Part shown: piece after piece, positions 24,818 through 38,147 of the stretch
How the letters are laid out: each line of letters opens with the position of its first letter
Position numbering within the stretch: the stretch's first letter is position 1
DNA from: Marchantia polymorpha subsp. ruderalis
Taxonomy: Eukaryota; Streptophyta; Marchantiopsida; Marchantiales; Marchantiaceae
Length of the DNA stretch: 64,000 bases
Direction: 5' to 3'
NCBI GenBank assembly: GCA_037833965.1
Contig: AP031351.1
Span: 9,808,501 to 9,872,500, forward strand
The notes under the pieces: generated by a model
What the model was told of the DNA's origin: nothing
Databases searched by the model: none
What the model saw: the letters and a program-made list of their open reading frames with translations, nothing else
Translations under genes and position numbers: made by a program

Positions 24818-26210
24818 AGCTCTTCCGGTCTCCTCTGATCAGACAACTGGGAATTCGGATCTGGACACTGAACAGCTTACCGAATGCAAGAAGCTGTGTA
24901 CATGGCGGAGGAGCGAGAAGAAGAAAGAGCGGGCCCTTCCCTCCGCTCGCTTCGTCCCGACGCTACTTTGTCGTCACCTCAGCGACGCCTCGGCTCGGCT
25001 CGGCTTCGCGTGGCGTGGCGCAGCCTGGCGCGGCTTCGCTTTGCGCCGCTCTGATTTGCTTCGGGCGTTCGTGGTGCTGCTGCGCTCCCCGCTCGTGACG
25101 ACATTCATCGATAGCCTTCGACGCTCCTCTGCGCTCTCAGACGGCGCTCTCCCTCCGTCCGCGTCCCCGTCCGCGTCACCGTCGTAGATGTCAGCCGATA
25201 GAAGGATGATGAGATGGATATCGGCTCAGGCTCAGGTTCAACCAGCGGACGGCCATTCGATTCGGTCCCGCGCTCTCGTTCCTGCGCTGCTCACAAGAAC
25301 ATCGGTCCGCTCGCCCTTTGTACAAGATTCTCTGCCCCGTCATCCTTCCCCATCCACGTCGGACGCCAACGATGACGGGGCATTACTCTGTTTCGTCGGA
25401 TCCCTCGATTCAGCGCACGCGAACAACAGAGGACGACAATCTTCAGGGTGCCCCCGATTTGAGTCGATGGTCGATTGTCGATTTCCGACTGTGATGAGTA
25501 CTCTCTTGAGCCATTTCGGTGCTCAGGGTGTTTTTTGGGTTTGTTTTTTAATTTGCTCTTCTGCCATAGCCTTTAAGATGGGTGTCTTGGTTTTGGCGGC
25601 AGCGGCGAACTCTGCTGGAGGACGGCATTCGAAGGATGGTAGCCCACGTCGTCAGGTTCGGAGTCAGAGTATCAACTCCAGTCAGTGTACGAGTCGCGGT
25701 TGAGGATTCTTCTTCCGACTGGGAGACGAGGTGCTCGTGCGTTGTCATGAGCCGGCGTCTGAATACAAGTCTCTAGGGGTTAATACCCGTTTTGTTCGGT
25801 CCGGATATTGGGACGCTCGTCCTCCAGCTGCAAACCACATTCGAGTACATTGACGGAAGTTTTTCCACACAGGCAAGAATGATTTGGATGATCTGGAGAT
25901 GTGCTGAATCTCTGTTTTCTGCTGAAATAGAAGATGTCTCAAGTCTTCTCTTTGACGTTGAAGTTTTCCAGTGTAGGGTTCTGCTGATTGTAATCATGTT
26001 CAGAGACGGTTCTTCTTCACATGAATGCGTCCTATTTTATTTTTTTGACGTGGTGATAAATGTTCGACCGACTTTGCTTCTGGGATTATATAATTGACAC
26101 CTTGATTACATGGTCGATACATAATAAATCGTTGTTACTCGTAGCTTGCGTAATCGTTGACTCTAACCTTTCGTCCATCTATTGTTCGTACTTTCATCAG
26201 TGAAGCAGAT
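24818..26210. promoter_or_regulatory. Divergent promoter region, ThrRS (-) and zinc-ribbon gene (+)
   Basis: The two genes point away from each other across about 1.4 kb. The ThrRS-proximal part (about 24900-25160) is GC-rich with runs of CGGCTCGGCTCGGCTTCGCG type and SpI-like GC motifs, resembling a TATA-less housekeeping promoter. A 171-codon open frame at 25188-25703 is low-complexity and lies upstream of the zinc-ribbon ATG; it may be leader sequence. A shared bidirectional promoter is inference from orientation alone. Confidence 0.4.
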
Positions 26211-27966
26211 ATGAGTTTAGCACTTGTTGCAGACTATTCCTCGTCCGAGGAGGAAGAGAATAGGTTTGTTGATAGTGAGGAAGACAGCGAGCATGAATTG
26301 GATGCAGCGCCTGCTCACGAACATTTACTTAGAGATATCAAACAGCCGCGAAATGCATCCGTTCTGCCATCTCCTGACGATGTGTTTCAAAAGGTCTTCC
26401 ATTCATACCTCCATTCTAACCTCAATCATTGCATATAATCTTGCCGAGGTTCTGAAAGCCACACGTTTGGTAGATGTGAACCTTCACACCGTGGGTTCTA
26501 TTTTTGAGGTAGTTCTTTGTGCTTTGTTCTTTGCAGCAAAGGCAAGTATGTACAACCGGATCCCAAATCCATGTGCCAAAATTTGACGCCATTTACTTAT
26601 TCTAGGCTAGAATTCGTTCATGAAGGTTATCTTTGCGCAAACCGTCGTATTTATATTGGCCATTTGTAGGTCACAGGGCCTCCTGAGTTCCTGAAGAGCA
26701 GTGCCACAGAGCCCTTACACTCTCGACCACGAGACAACTGGAACTATGCTTCTGATACAGCACGTTCTGCGCCCAACTCTGCGAATGGTTTGCAAGCTGC
26801 AGAAGACTTGCAGACAAATCTCGCCTCTGGTGCGTTGCGATGAGGTTACCGATCTGCATTCTTGCGCACTTTCTTGTGGGTTGTATGTGTAACTTCATGA
26901 GGTTACTTAATTGTGGATTTAATTGTGGATTTATTCACCTTGTGTGCGGCTAATCGGGTTTACACAATCAGAGACAATATGTTGATTTAACTATTAGAGT
27001 TATCAGTGCTAAAGTATTGCACGCGCATTATGTACTGAACAGGCACGTATCAGTACACCGTTTATCCACTTGTAAATTATAAGAAAATCTGGTCTTCTCA
27101 CTCGCATGGTGTATGCAACCCTGTGATGAAAAGGGAACCTTTCTTATTGTTAGTGGTTCGACAGGGGCTATTATTCAAGCAAAGGCAGTTTTGGTGGACG
27201 ATCTCGAACGGATGCGGAATGATCCGGTAGATGGTGCCATGGAGGGTAAAGACAATATTCGCAGAGTTCCAGGTGTGAACATGCCACCTCCTGAAGATGC
27301 TGCCGCATTATTAAGGTATATTTCGGAATGATCAAGACCTTAATATTCAAAATAGATGATACTTCTCACTGCTTTTATCACCAACTTGAGCTGCTACAAC
27401 AGATTATTTTTCCTCTCGAGTAGAAATGACTACTTAGCGAGATTCGTCTCTGAATCAGGAGAGGATGATATGATGTTGTTGAGTTTACACTAGCGTTGTT
27501 TGCCAGTTCTTCTTGGCTGTAATGCGAACTGCACGAAAATGCATGGATTGCTGTAAATGAGGCACTCAAATCTGGGATGTACGAAGTCCAGTTGGCTTCA
27601 AGAAGAGATCGAGCAGATACGATATACGGAATATAAGGCCTTTCTTCTCGCGTGCAATCTCCTGAGTTTACTACGAAATATCAGCTGATGCCACCTACTA
27701 AGAGCATAATGTTTGTCTTGAAATACAGGATGTGTGTCAAGTGCGGAGTTCCTAAAACTTACTCTGGGTCAAAAGAGAGTATGGTTTGTCCCTTGTGCGG
27801 TGATCGTCCTGCTGGTGCAGATGGGAAACCCTCGACGGCGGAAGCTGAGAAACGTAGTGGATCCAAAATTAAAGACAAAGAGAAGAATAAGCGAATGAAA
27901 GGTCAGTCTTCGCACGCAACGTGGAAGAGTGAGACGGAAATGCAACTTCGTCAACAATTTGACTGA
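26211..27966 (+). CDS. Plant-conserved small acidic protein with C-terminal zinc ribbon
   Basis: Four exons: 26211-26393, 26670-26829, 27165-27315 and 27729-27966. All junctions are GT-AG and in phase, giving about 243 aa. The N-terminus MSLALVADYSSSEEEENRF is acidic and Ser-rich, like many nuclear RNA- or chromatin-associated proteins. The middle contains PSPDDVFQKVTGPPEFL and GAIIQAKAVLVDDLERM. The C-terminal exon has two CxxC pairs (CVKCGVPKTY...CPLCGDRP), a four-Cys zinc-ribbon arrangement, then a Lys-rich KIKDKEKNKRMKGQSSHATWKSE tail ending LRQQFD. I recall similar uncharacterised plant proteins with this ending but no assigned function. Nuclear location and a protein- or RNA-binding role are inference. 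It is divergent from the ThrRS gene. Confidence 0.8.
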
Positions 27967-30394
27967 GAAGGAAAGTTACGAAAAATGTTTCGTTCTTACC
28001 AAGGATTGTAAGAGGTCTGCAGTGAATCCGAGGAAGAGGATACTTCAGACATCTCCCAAGCTCCGAGTCTTAATTATGCTTTCTTACATGGAAGTTCTGC
28101 ATCCCTTGGGATCATACAGACAAATTGGGTTCGGTTTTGGACGGATCGGGTAGACCTCTTAATTCTAGTGGAGATGTCTGATTATGAAACTTGGAAGTCT
28201 GTAATTTCACTGAAGGAGGCTTGTATTGTGTTAGAAGCAGTTACAATTTCTTCCCTTGCTAGCTCCAGCTTTTCCTACGTAAGCGGTCTGGTCTGATTCA
28301 AGACGAGTCAAGCTAGCATAGACCTCCATTATAATATCTGTACCCGTTTGAGGATTACAAGCTGGAGTTTCCTGGAAAGAAAAGACTGCAAGTCAATGAG
28401 CGACATCGGTTGGATTTCCTGAACGTGGAAAGCCGGAGATTGGTTCCACAATTACAGAGATTTGCAACCCTCCTTGGGTTTCCTAACATTGTTACGACAG
28501 GAATTAATGACTTGTGTACTCATGAGCCTTACACAATACACAAGAAAGGAGAAGGTTGACGTCCCACTAGTCTGAAGCGGTGACTGTTGGACTTCAAATT
28601 TAGAAGTTTTGGAGGATGGTGTACCTCATGATAAGTCAAACGCATCATGGAGCACCACGAATTTCACTTTTCCTCGTCTATGCCGCGCTCAGTAACTCCT
28701 TGGGAGAGTATTAGCAAGAGGCAAACTGGCTGCATTATCCCTGTTTATTGATAAGTCTCTGACAATGGCTGGCCTCGTTTCGAACATTCTCTGTCTGCCA
28801 TCTCCACCTGAGTGTGTCACACTTTTGTCAATCTATCGTTGCGATGTCAATCTCACTCGGTTCTCGGTTCTCGGTTCTGTAATCTCGACCTTTATTGTCG
28901 ACCCAAGTTCCACGTGCGAAGTGCAAGTTTGACCACTGGCCGCAGATCACTCTGTTGTGTCTATGTAGACAAGTCCTTTGCCTGCATCGCGGATAAGCTA
29001 CTTGGACATTCATTACTGCATCACCTGGGCATTACCATAATTTTGATTTTGCACGAGGACATTCATTTGAGTAAAAGTTACTTGGTATATATATATATAT
29101 ATATATATATATCATAGTGTAGGTAAAGTGGTTGTCATAACAAATAATACACAGGCCAGCAGAAAACGTACATATCACAAATCACCTACAGAAATGTAAA
29201 TACTCATAACAATACCCTATGTAAGTCCTAACATCGTCTAATCCACGGCAATGTTGTTTCGTTTGAGGTAAAGTCACAAAATTACTATGTTACACTTTTT
29301 TCATTACTACTTGATTCTCTATAATCCGTAAGATGTATCAATGGTATCTCCATCGCTATCTGAACATCTCATTCATGGGAAGACAACTTGATATACATTG
29401 ATGTCCACAAGAAACACACGTCAATATATTGGATGTCAAATCAATTTATTCATATTTTTCAAATATCAGATTATAACGTATACTAACTTAGTACCATTGA
29501 TGTTTATAAAAGAATTTCAACCTTTCACAGTTTTCCCTTTTCACTCAATGATAAAAGCTTTGTATCTTCTCTTCTTTATGAATATTGACTCGCGTCGAAG
29601 AGCACACTCATGTGTTCTTTTTCGTTTTCTTTTTCGTTTTCGGTCCTCTTATATCAACAAACAGAGGGGATTTCAGTGAGTGAACCTTCTTTTAGATATA
29701 ATTGCGGACTATCGCCTTGTAGTCTTGTTTATTAGAGTAGACCATCGAACATATCGTTTCCAACACACATCTTACACACTGAATTACACGCCGCACCGAA
29801 TTTTCGAGAATATCGAGACGGCTCTTCAATATACAAGGGTCTTGCTTCGCGTCCTTCGTAGTTCTTTCGTAGCGTTGATATTAGGAGTGCGATGTCCACC
29901 GTTCGCGACAGAATGGAACAAATGCCTCTGAATACGCGGGAATTCCAAGCTGAATTGAGGACAAAATCTTCGATTCAAGTGAAATTTTAGGACTCGTGAC
30001 AGCAGGTCGACCGAAGACTTTCACGTACTTTTCATTGATTAGTCTGTCCGAATGTATTGTCTGATAGTACAGAAATTGCTATGGGCAGATTACAGCGGAC
30101 ACTCCGTAAACTTCCAGAATGCTTGTCAGTGTCATCTACTGCGGGTTTCCAGATTTCAAGACCACTTTTCATGGGAGGTCGTAGCAAAATTGTGTCCGCA
30201 AACCGACAGCTCAGAACAGTGCATCGCAGGGCATGGCAGGGCAGGGCATGTGTGCTTCGGACGCTTGATCATCGATGAATGATATCGTATTTCAGCATTC
30301 TCTCGGAAAAGCCCTGCTGATTCTGAAAGCTTCCATTTAGCCAAAATCTGTACGTTTAGGGTCAATCTGCCAAACTGAGACCAATCTCACAGCA
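27967..30394. other. Intergenic, no gene recognised
   Basis: Contains the 3' flanks of the convergent zinc-ribbon gene and SOL1. Small open frames (for example 28812-29117, 29398-29931) have no motif or splice support. Sequence becomes AT-rich after 29 kb around an (AT)n tract. Confidence 0.45.
29086..29112. repeat. (AT)n microsatellite
   Basis: Uninterrupted alternation of T and A over about 27 bases. Confidence 0.95.
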
Positions 30395-33300
30395 TCAAAT
30401 TCTTCTCGTTGCAGGGCGTAATACATGTGATCTAAATGAGCCTCTCCATCTGATCAGAACATACATAAGAGCTGCTAATACGACTACGGTCGCTCCAAAA
30501 CTGCTGATAACCCACAATCTTAAGTGGTCGAGGTTGGAGCCCGAAACTAAATCAGCCTCTTCCATCGACATTGAGTCCGACATTTTATCTGGTTCATTGT
30601 ACATTTTGCTTCGAGAAAAAGTCTGATCAGATGTTTCCTTGCTCGCGACCTCTTCAAAACTTTGGTCTTTTTGCCTGGTCCGAGTTGATCCCCGCAGAAG
30701 AGGATGCTCTCCTAGAGCTGTGTCACTTGTAGTTACAGGATCGAGGAGGAACTCCACAGTGACTGCTTTGTCATTCGGGAGAGCTATAGTCCTCGTGCGG
30801 CTGACATATCCAGGCGAGCTTGCGGTCACTGCAAATATGAAAGCCGAAAGTATGTGAATACATAATATCGTCTGCCGTCATGAGATCCGCCAAGGAAGAC
30901 TCTTAGTCCTGACAGTTTGGAGACTGTAGAAATACAAGAGTAAAAGGCAAGAAGAACTGCAACAAGAACTGCAGCGAAAATTGAAACTTTTGAGGTAATA
31001 GGAGCCCAGTCTAAGCTTTTCATCAAAAGAGGTGACAAGAAAAGTAAGTGGATAAAAAACGAGACGTGTCATTTACAGAACAGAACATCGTTACACAATT
31101 CCAACACTTCCCTACAAATGAATGAAGAAAGTTTGTCGGCCAATCCTCACAAGGGTCAATCGATCTCAGGTTTTGAAAGTCTTACCTGCATATGTTCGTC
31201 CAGGAGGAAGAATTCTATGAAAGTCACCAAACTGTGAACTAGCTATGATCTGTCGTTCAAGAAAACAAGAATTAGTGTGGGCAGGGTTTGCCAGTGTGCT
31301 CAGAGCAAGTAAATCGGAATTCCATCAACAATTAAGAGATTGACACTCACATCGTGGTTATTGCCCGTCACGCTTATCACGGCTGGAATAGACCTTGCAT
31401 CTTTTGCAGATTTAACCCTTCCATGCACACCTGACTGTGTATCATACCTTTAAGGCAGTGAGCAGATATGAAGTGAAAATACTGATATGAAAGAAAAACT
31501 CCTCGAGCATAAATAGTCCAAAGCAGGTAGTCCTCCAATTCTAAATTATCACTAAAAGTCTAAACGGCCACGAGTTCCTAGAAGTAAGATAGTACCTTCA
31601 CAAGACTTGCAACGAGCATCAACATGCTTCTCTTGTGCTGATCCCACATGGCAGGTATCTGCAGAAAGACAAGAACAGGCAAACTGGAAGTTACAAACGG
31701 TTCTTGGCATCTTATCTTCGTCTTCGTGAGATACAATCATATCTCACATCTCAAGCTTTCCTGTCAGTCTACTGAGCTTCATTCGATCTCATTCCAACTG
31801 ATCACCGGGAAGAAGAGTGACTGCAACGTTTGTACAATGTTCTGATAAGTATTTGCAAGTCCAAGCCTCAAGAGCATAGAGCCATTTTAGGCTTCAAGAA
31901 AATAACCCTGGCCTATATTCAGTGACAAAATTTGAATTTACATGTTTGTGTGAAACATTGTTACATACCCCGGATCTTTGAAAAGTCCTCTAGATTGTGC
32001 ATGGTGACAGTATTACAGTATTACGAAGTCAAAATACATAACGACCCAGTACAAACTATACCTTGCTGAAGTGAGGCCACTTCTCATCATTCATCTCGAG
32101 AGTGATTTCAAAACAATTGCCATGAATATAATTCCAGTCCTGCATACCTCCGTAAAGAGGATACCTATCTTGCACAACCACACAATTTCAAGAAAGAGCT
32201 GTTGAGAAAAAATATAGACTACAAAACATACGGTGGACAATTGCCTGTTCATATTCTTCTTCAGTTCGTGAACATACAAACAAGTGAATAGAAAAAAAAT
32301 AGAATAATCCTAGACACAATAGAGTTGGAAAAACTCACCAAGCTGCTCCATTGGTCACACCATCACTGAATTCACCATTTTTTCTCATTGCGGGATTGTA
32401 CCGAGCATAAAGAGATGCCATGTAAGCAAAAGCGCCATCATCAGGAGCTTTTGCATAGCCTGTCCTGTTGCATTGAACCAGTATTCAATTACACCTTCCC
32501 AAACACACGTTGTCATTTATGCTCAATTTAATCTTCCTATTCAACTGCATTCTTTATCCACCTTCAAGAGAGGAAGTGCGTTCACGTCGAACAAGGTACC
32601 ATGCTCATGAACTAGAACTAAATCCTGAACTAAGACCATGCTACGAAGTGCGCTCCTACAACGAATTCAGGCTGCTCTATTCTGACATCAGCATATGAAC
32701 CTAAAAATCATTAGCCACTAATTCAAATTCCTATTCCTAGCAGTCTTTGATTTGTTTCAAGCGTACTGTCAACTACTCCACTGCATTATTTGCTTTGCTC
32801 AAGATTACGCATGCTGAAGTTCATGGAGGAAATAGAATGTAGAGCCTTGAGATAAATTAACGTGAACTGAGCATCAGGGACATGATGTGCCCAATATAAA
32901 TCATCTTACTTCTCTTATAGCTGTGAAAATATATCAAATCTGAATTTATCATCATATGACCGCAGACAGGAATAAATTCTGGTGATGAATATGACAACGT
33001 CTAACTTATTCACGCCAGCTTTGGCCCGAGGACCTGAGTGTTAATCCTACCTTCCACTTGCAGTACCATCCCAACCATAGCTCGCGACTAATGCTCCCTG
33101 TGGAAAAAGGGGCCACAGACATGGTTAATGTCTGCCATAACTAAACCTCAATTTCGAATTTCTTTATTGGGTTCTAAAAGAAAATATTCGTCGGATGAGC
33201 TAGTGACAGGCCTAACACAATTTTTGTCAGTGACAAATCAAGAGGAGCAAGGAAAGACTATTATCGACAAATGTCTTCTTATTCTAGACAAATGTGTTAC

Positions 33301-36300
33301 TAGCAATATACGTAAAACCTAGAAGAACCCCGACATGGTTAGAGTATACAGCATGCAGATCTGATGACCAGAACGCGGATTGGTTGCATGCAGGTAAGAA
33401 ATTCGATGGCATTGCTCAGATCACAAGAGTTGAAGGAAAACATAAACAAGTTACACTGTCAGTTTGAGGACATGCATAAAACATTACTGAAAGGCATGTG
33501 TCAGTTGTAAAGAACTTGTGACTGAAGAGTCACAAGTTCGAACCTTCAAAACAACATATGTTCAACATTTTCAGTGCGGATACAAGACGATGAGTACAGA
33601 AGTATAAACAACCGGACGGTGGTAAGTATCAACGCACCACACCACAATTCCACAACATCTGGTCACTTGAAAAGAATCCGTTTAAGTATTTTAACCATCT
33701 TTTCAAAATCCCTTTCTCGTTATCCTAGCCCACTGTATCCTAGAACCTCACAGACAAGACAAGACCTGATATGCGACGTTCACTGTACTTTACAGTTTTC
33801 AACCATGGGTGTGGGTTTCTGTTACGTCTGTGCAGATCCACGATATGGATTGCTGGCGTAAACAATGTAAAGCAGAGGAAAAGAACAGAAACAATCATCA
33901 AACTACGAACCAGATATGGTCAAAGGCAATAATGAAATGAAATTGTAACATGAAGCATCAAAGGAAGTGTATGGATGTGTTAAAAGGAAAATGTGGAAGG
34001 GAGAAAAGAAAACAGTAAACAGCGAATTAAGTATGGAAGGACAAAAGTCACAAACGTGGTGTGGGAAAGAAGACTGGGAAATTAATCGATACAAGATGTA
34101 GGACGCTTCTCAAACAAAATATATAAGTATCTGCGACGTAAATAGGTTAGAATGAATGAAAGGCTCAAAGTCCAAGTGGTCCACAAAAAGTTTCCGGAAA
34201 GCATTCAAGATTTCATTATGGAAAGAGAAAGCTGGAGACTAGCTACATAAAAATAAATAATATGCGTCGATTCCATTTTGGCATGAGAAAGCTGCTGACT
34301 AGCTACATACACTTAAACTGTGTGCGTCAATATACCTCATGTAGACTTGCAGAAGCCGTAAATCTGTTCTTTCTTATCCAATCCATGACGGCTCGTGTCT
34401 CCGGTTGTCTTGCTGATTCATTGTTGTTATCCGGAAAAAACTGCGGTCACCATAGTGTAAATGTGAGGTGTCCACATTCTCAAGAGGCTCCCCAAGCGAT
34501 TTAATCAGTGGAATTCCAGGAGGTTCCCGCACGGGGGCAACAAAAAGTCTTCAGAAGAATTGTTATGGATCCAATTTTCTCCCAGTTGCCGGATGAGCGA
34601 CTCGAGAGATCCTAGAAACAACAAGAAATTGCAAATTTCCTTTTGTATAGTATCGCAACGAAGATAGATTGTATCTTCTGCAAAACGTATCTGAATGAAT
34701 GAGATCAAAGTGACTTTTTTGGGTCTATCACACGCAAACAATTATGGGCACAGCTTTCGACTTTTCTTATGCCTGGCTATGTATGCGTTTGATTCATTTC
34801 TATATGATGTATCACATCCCTCCACGTGTCAGGTGAGAGAAACATACAAGTTCTTTGGTTAATTGCCAGCTCGGAAGATAGAAATGAAGAGATTTACCTG
34901 GTCTGGAAAGTCGCGATTCAGATCAACATCGTTTGCGTTGTTGCGTTCCCTTAGTTCGAATCCATCAGGATTCATTGCCAGAAGAAGGTGTAAGTGAACC
35001 CCTTTCACAATCTGGGTTGCCTGGATGTTTTTATCCAAGATAAAAATCAGCTACGAACAGAATCAGTAAAAACAAACACCTGTGTGACATTTACTTTATT
35101 CTTTTGTTTGTGGATGATAACTAACAATTTACTATTTCAACCTAACAGGAAATTCATTACAGTGCGAAACAATGTGCAATGAAATGGTCAGAATTATGGG
35201 CATAGAATTGACCAAAAGGGTCACTCACCAGAGGATCCTTGAGATAGTTAGAGCAGAGCCATTCTGCTAGAAGGAGAAGAAGCTCACGTCCTGAGGGTTC
35301 ATCACCGTGCATGTTCCCAACATACTATATACGGAGACATGGAAGATAGTTAACCGCTGATGCTGCTGTCTGTGAAACAAATGTTCTTTTGCAACGTCTA
35401 TTTATCCCACATCATACACCCTCAAGAATCTTGTTTAGACAGGTCTTTGCTTCTTGAATGACTGGAATTTACCTTGAACGCAGGTTCTGGTTCAAGCTCG
35501 CCAGGTTTGTCAGATATCTCCAGCACCAACTGTCCATTGAGAAGTATGATATTAGTTTACCAGAAGATATTACAAGCAAATTCAAGAAGATACACGTTGC
35601 TCAAGGTCATGGAAGAAATGCATGATCTGTCCACAAAAGACTCAGAGTATGGAGAATATGCCAAGAAAACCTACCAGGGGTACGCCTTTAACGCTTTCTC
35701 CGATGCTGAAAAGAAGAAAGAAATCAAAAAATTGAAAATCTAAGGATCGAATCGAAAATACGCATCAATCATATTAAAATTTAAGTATCATACCGAGCTG
35801 TGACGCCAGTGCAACTTGCGATCAAATAAGGTGTGCTGGTGAAATTAAATATTGGTTGTTTGAAGAGAGTATGAGCTAAGCACGTAGGTCGAGAGGAGGA
35901 GTAAACAAGATTATGTGTTCTAGCGGTGTACTGGGATAGGGGTTTAAGCTACATGCACATGGATGGAACTGCAGTACTAAGCATGTGGAATCCTAGGTCT
36001 AAAATCCACAGAACTGAGGTTTAACAACATTCCAAAGGAAGTGAATGACCGTACCTGTAAAGTCTGGAAATATTGCTACACCTCGTAGAGAATTCTTCCA
36101 CGGCACTGAAGAGTTGTTCATTACTTCGATAGCCTGCAGGCACTGAAATTAAGACTAGAAAAAACTACTACAGAAGTGCATTTTCAAAGTAGGTACTGAT
36201 GACGAACGAAATTATTTTTCTGAGATGCCCATAGCAGAACTAGCTAGCAAGATCCTGCCTAGCTGTTCAAGAAAGCTAGACGACGTCGAACTGTGTTCTT

Positions 36301-36923
36301 CGATCACGTCATTGAGAAGAGAAGGAATGCACCTTTGTGTAGATCTTCTTTAGATTCTGGTGTATTGGGTGTCAAATTTTTCAATCTGGCAATGGCAGCC
36401 TCGGTATACAAATGAACCTCTTTTTCTTCAGGGTCTGCGTCCAGTCGGATATAACATATTCAGAAGGTGGAAAGGACGAGATTTGGTAGGCAACATTTTT
36501 TGCTCCATCTCGAAAGTACGACTGGTTTCGAAGTCAAGAGAAAAAAGCTCAGAAACCTCATAAATCGACTCTTTTTAGCACTAAGGAGACACAGACTCAG
36601 CTTTGAATCCGAAGCTTCTACAAACGCAAACGTCTCCTTCATCGTCGCCTCACTCAGAGAATCGAGTGGAGCACATTCACAACTAAAGTCCGCTAGTGCA
36701 TTCATAACAATCAAGGGAAGAATGCTACTGCCCGTTGGGAATCAGAAAATTTTACAAGACTAAAATTTCCTGTTCCTCAGCTCGTTAATTGTTCTAAAGC
36801 TCTGGCATATAAAACCATACCGCTGTCCCTCTCACTATAGAGATGGCGCCCATTCGCCTCCGCCGTCGTCAGCACCAGCAGCAGCAGCTGCGCGAGGTAC
36901 GCAATCAGCAGCAATCTTCCCAT
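30395..36923 (-). CDS. SOL1: SOL1-like membrane metallocarboxypeptidase (carboxypeptidase D family)
   Basis: Minus-strand exons: 36923-36836, 36142-36055, a possible small exon near 35814-35794, 35529-35473, 35324-35229, 35020-34898, 34440-34336, 33097-33051, 32464-32339, 32164-32062, 31658-31596, about 31434-31352, 31249-31186 and 30828-30395. Exon 1 encodes a signal peptide ([20 protein letters not shown]). Then follow [31 protein letters not shown], the first zinc ligands in [12 protein letters not shown], the substrate site [20 protein letters not shown], the third ligand in SASLHEGALV, and the catalytic Glu in [10 protein letters not shown] transthyretin-like domain ([10 protein letters not shown]...[11 protein letters not shown]) and one C-terminal membrane helix ([20 protein letters not shown]) complete a type I membrane protein. 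The family removes C-terminal Arg/Lys, and Arabidopsis SOL1 processes CLE peptide precursors in endosomes. The exon 2/3 junction is unresolved by phase. Confidence 0.93.
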
Positions 36924-38147
36924 GGCGACCAACAAATCCGACCTTGCTAATCCGAGGCAGCCTCCAGATCTCTCATGAGGTCCTCCGATCACAATCACGG
37001 CGGCTATGCAATCCTAGCAGTCCCGTCAGATTCCAGCGACGAACGAGACGCACGAGACGAGTGCCCTCTTCCTCTGCCTCTGCCTCTGTGTTTCTTTCGC
37101 GCTGTGGGATGCAGAAACTGAGATTCCATTACGAAAGGAGGGTCACATCCGTGCCACACTGTGCCGACCACTGTGCCTCGCCGTAGATCCACATCCGACT
37201 CTTGTGTTACGGCTTCCTTCCGTCGGAGGAACCTCTCGCTGGTTTCCCAAATTTCAGGAACCGAAAGGCTTTTCACGCAGCAGTGACTTCCTTCTCGAGC
37301 TCCTGACGATATCCTCCTCCTCCTCGTCCTCCGTGGTGGTGGTGGTCGAGAGCCAAGACCCAGTCAGTCGTTGACCTGCACCCTGCCGTCACGTCGGCAA
37401 CTTGGCACTGCTTCCCGCTCAACGAGGTACCCAAGTCAAACAGCACAAGGTCCTCTGGCAAACCTATCCTGAATTTTCTAATATTTCTTTCACAGGCACG
37501 CACGGATCCTGTTGGTGCTCAGGAACTGATTCCCAGCTCAGGATTTGGTGCCCAAAAGTTCGGTCTGGATCAGAAAGTTCAATGCCTAGCTTTCAGCCTT
37601 CCACGTACAATCCTACTCCGGTCGTTTGATTGAGACCCGTCTGCTACCTTCGACTCGCGTCCTGCGGACATGGCAGTACGGATTTGTGAAATCTGTCAGA
37701 CACTTGGAGTTCGGATCTTGTCCCTAGGTTTGTGTAGCGGTCGAACTTCTTGAGAAAGCGAGCGTCAAGCACGGAGGAACTGAATGCGGATTGGTGCGAT
37801 GGTTTGATCAGTTGACCTAGATTGCTCTCAGGGCTGAGCCCAGAATATGAGTTAGCTCTGGATTAGCCTATCCGCGAGATTAGTGAGCTGCTCAACATTC
37901 CTGTCGAGATTGCTCCTTTGCTCTTGAACTTGGCCTTTCGTTCTGCCCAGAAGATTTGACACGCCCGAACAACTGCTGCCCGTGTCGAACATGATTTCAA
38001 TCACATCGCCCGTGATGAAGTTACACGAGGTCACGTTACTACTAATGAAACCAAATGCGACAGCTTCATATGCAATACTAAACCACGACGGTGTGAAAAA
38101 TTGAGCTTTTCTTATCGATTTGAGGAAGCATCGATGACAACATTTCA
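36924..38147. other. SOL1 upstream region and intergenic
   Basis: The first 500 bases upstream of the SOL1 ATG are GC-richer, with (CCTCTGCCTCTG) and CCTCCTCCTCGTCC runs (about 37065-37090 and 37310-37330) typical of a plant leader or core promoter. No TATA box was confidently placed. Open frames on both strands are short and motif-free. Confidence 0.4.

Noticed and set aside
25188..25703. 171-codon open frame between ThrRS and the zinc-ribbon gene
   Set aside because: No recognisable motif; sits where a leader or promoter is expected.
33513..33547. Hairpin AACTTGTGAC/GTCACAAGTT followed by CGAACC, resembling a tRNA T-arm
   Set aside because: No acceptor stem, D-arm or anticodon arm can be drawn around it; lies in a SOL1 intron. 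At most a SINE scrap.
36460..36714. 84-codon minus-strand frame in SOL1 intron 1
   Set aside because: Not needed for the SOL1 reading frame, lacks splice sites in phase and has no motif.
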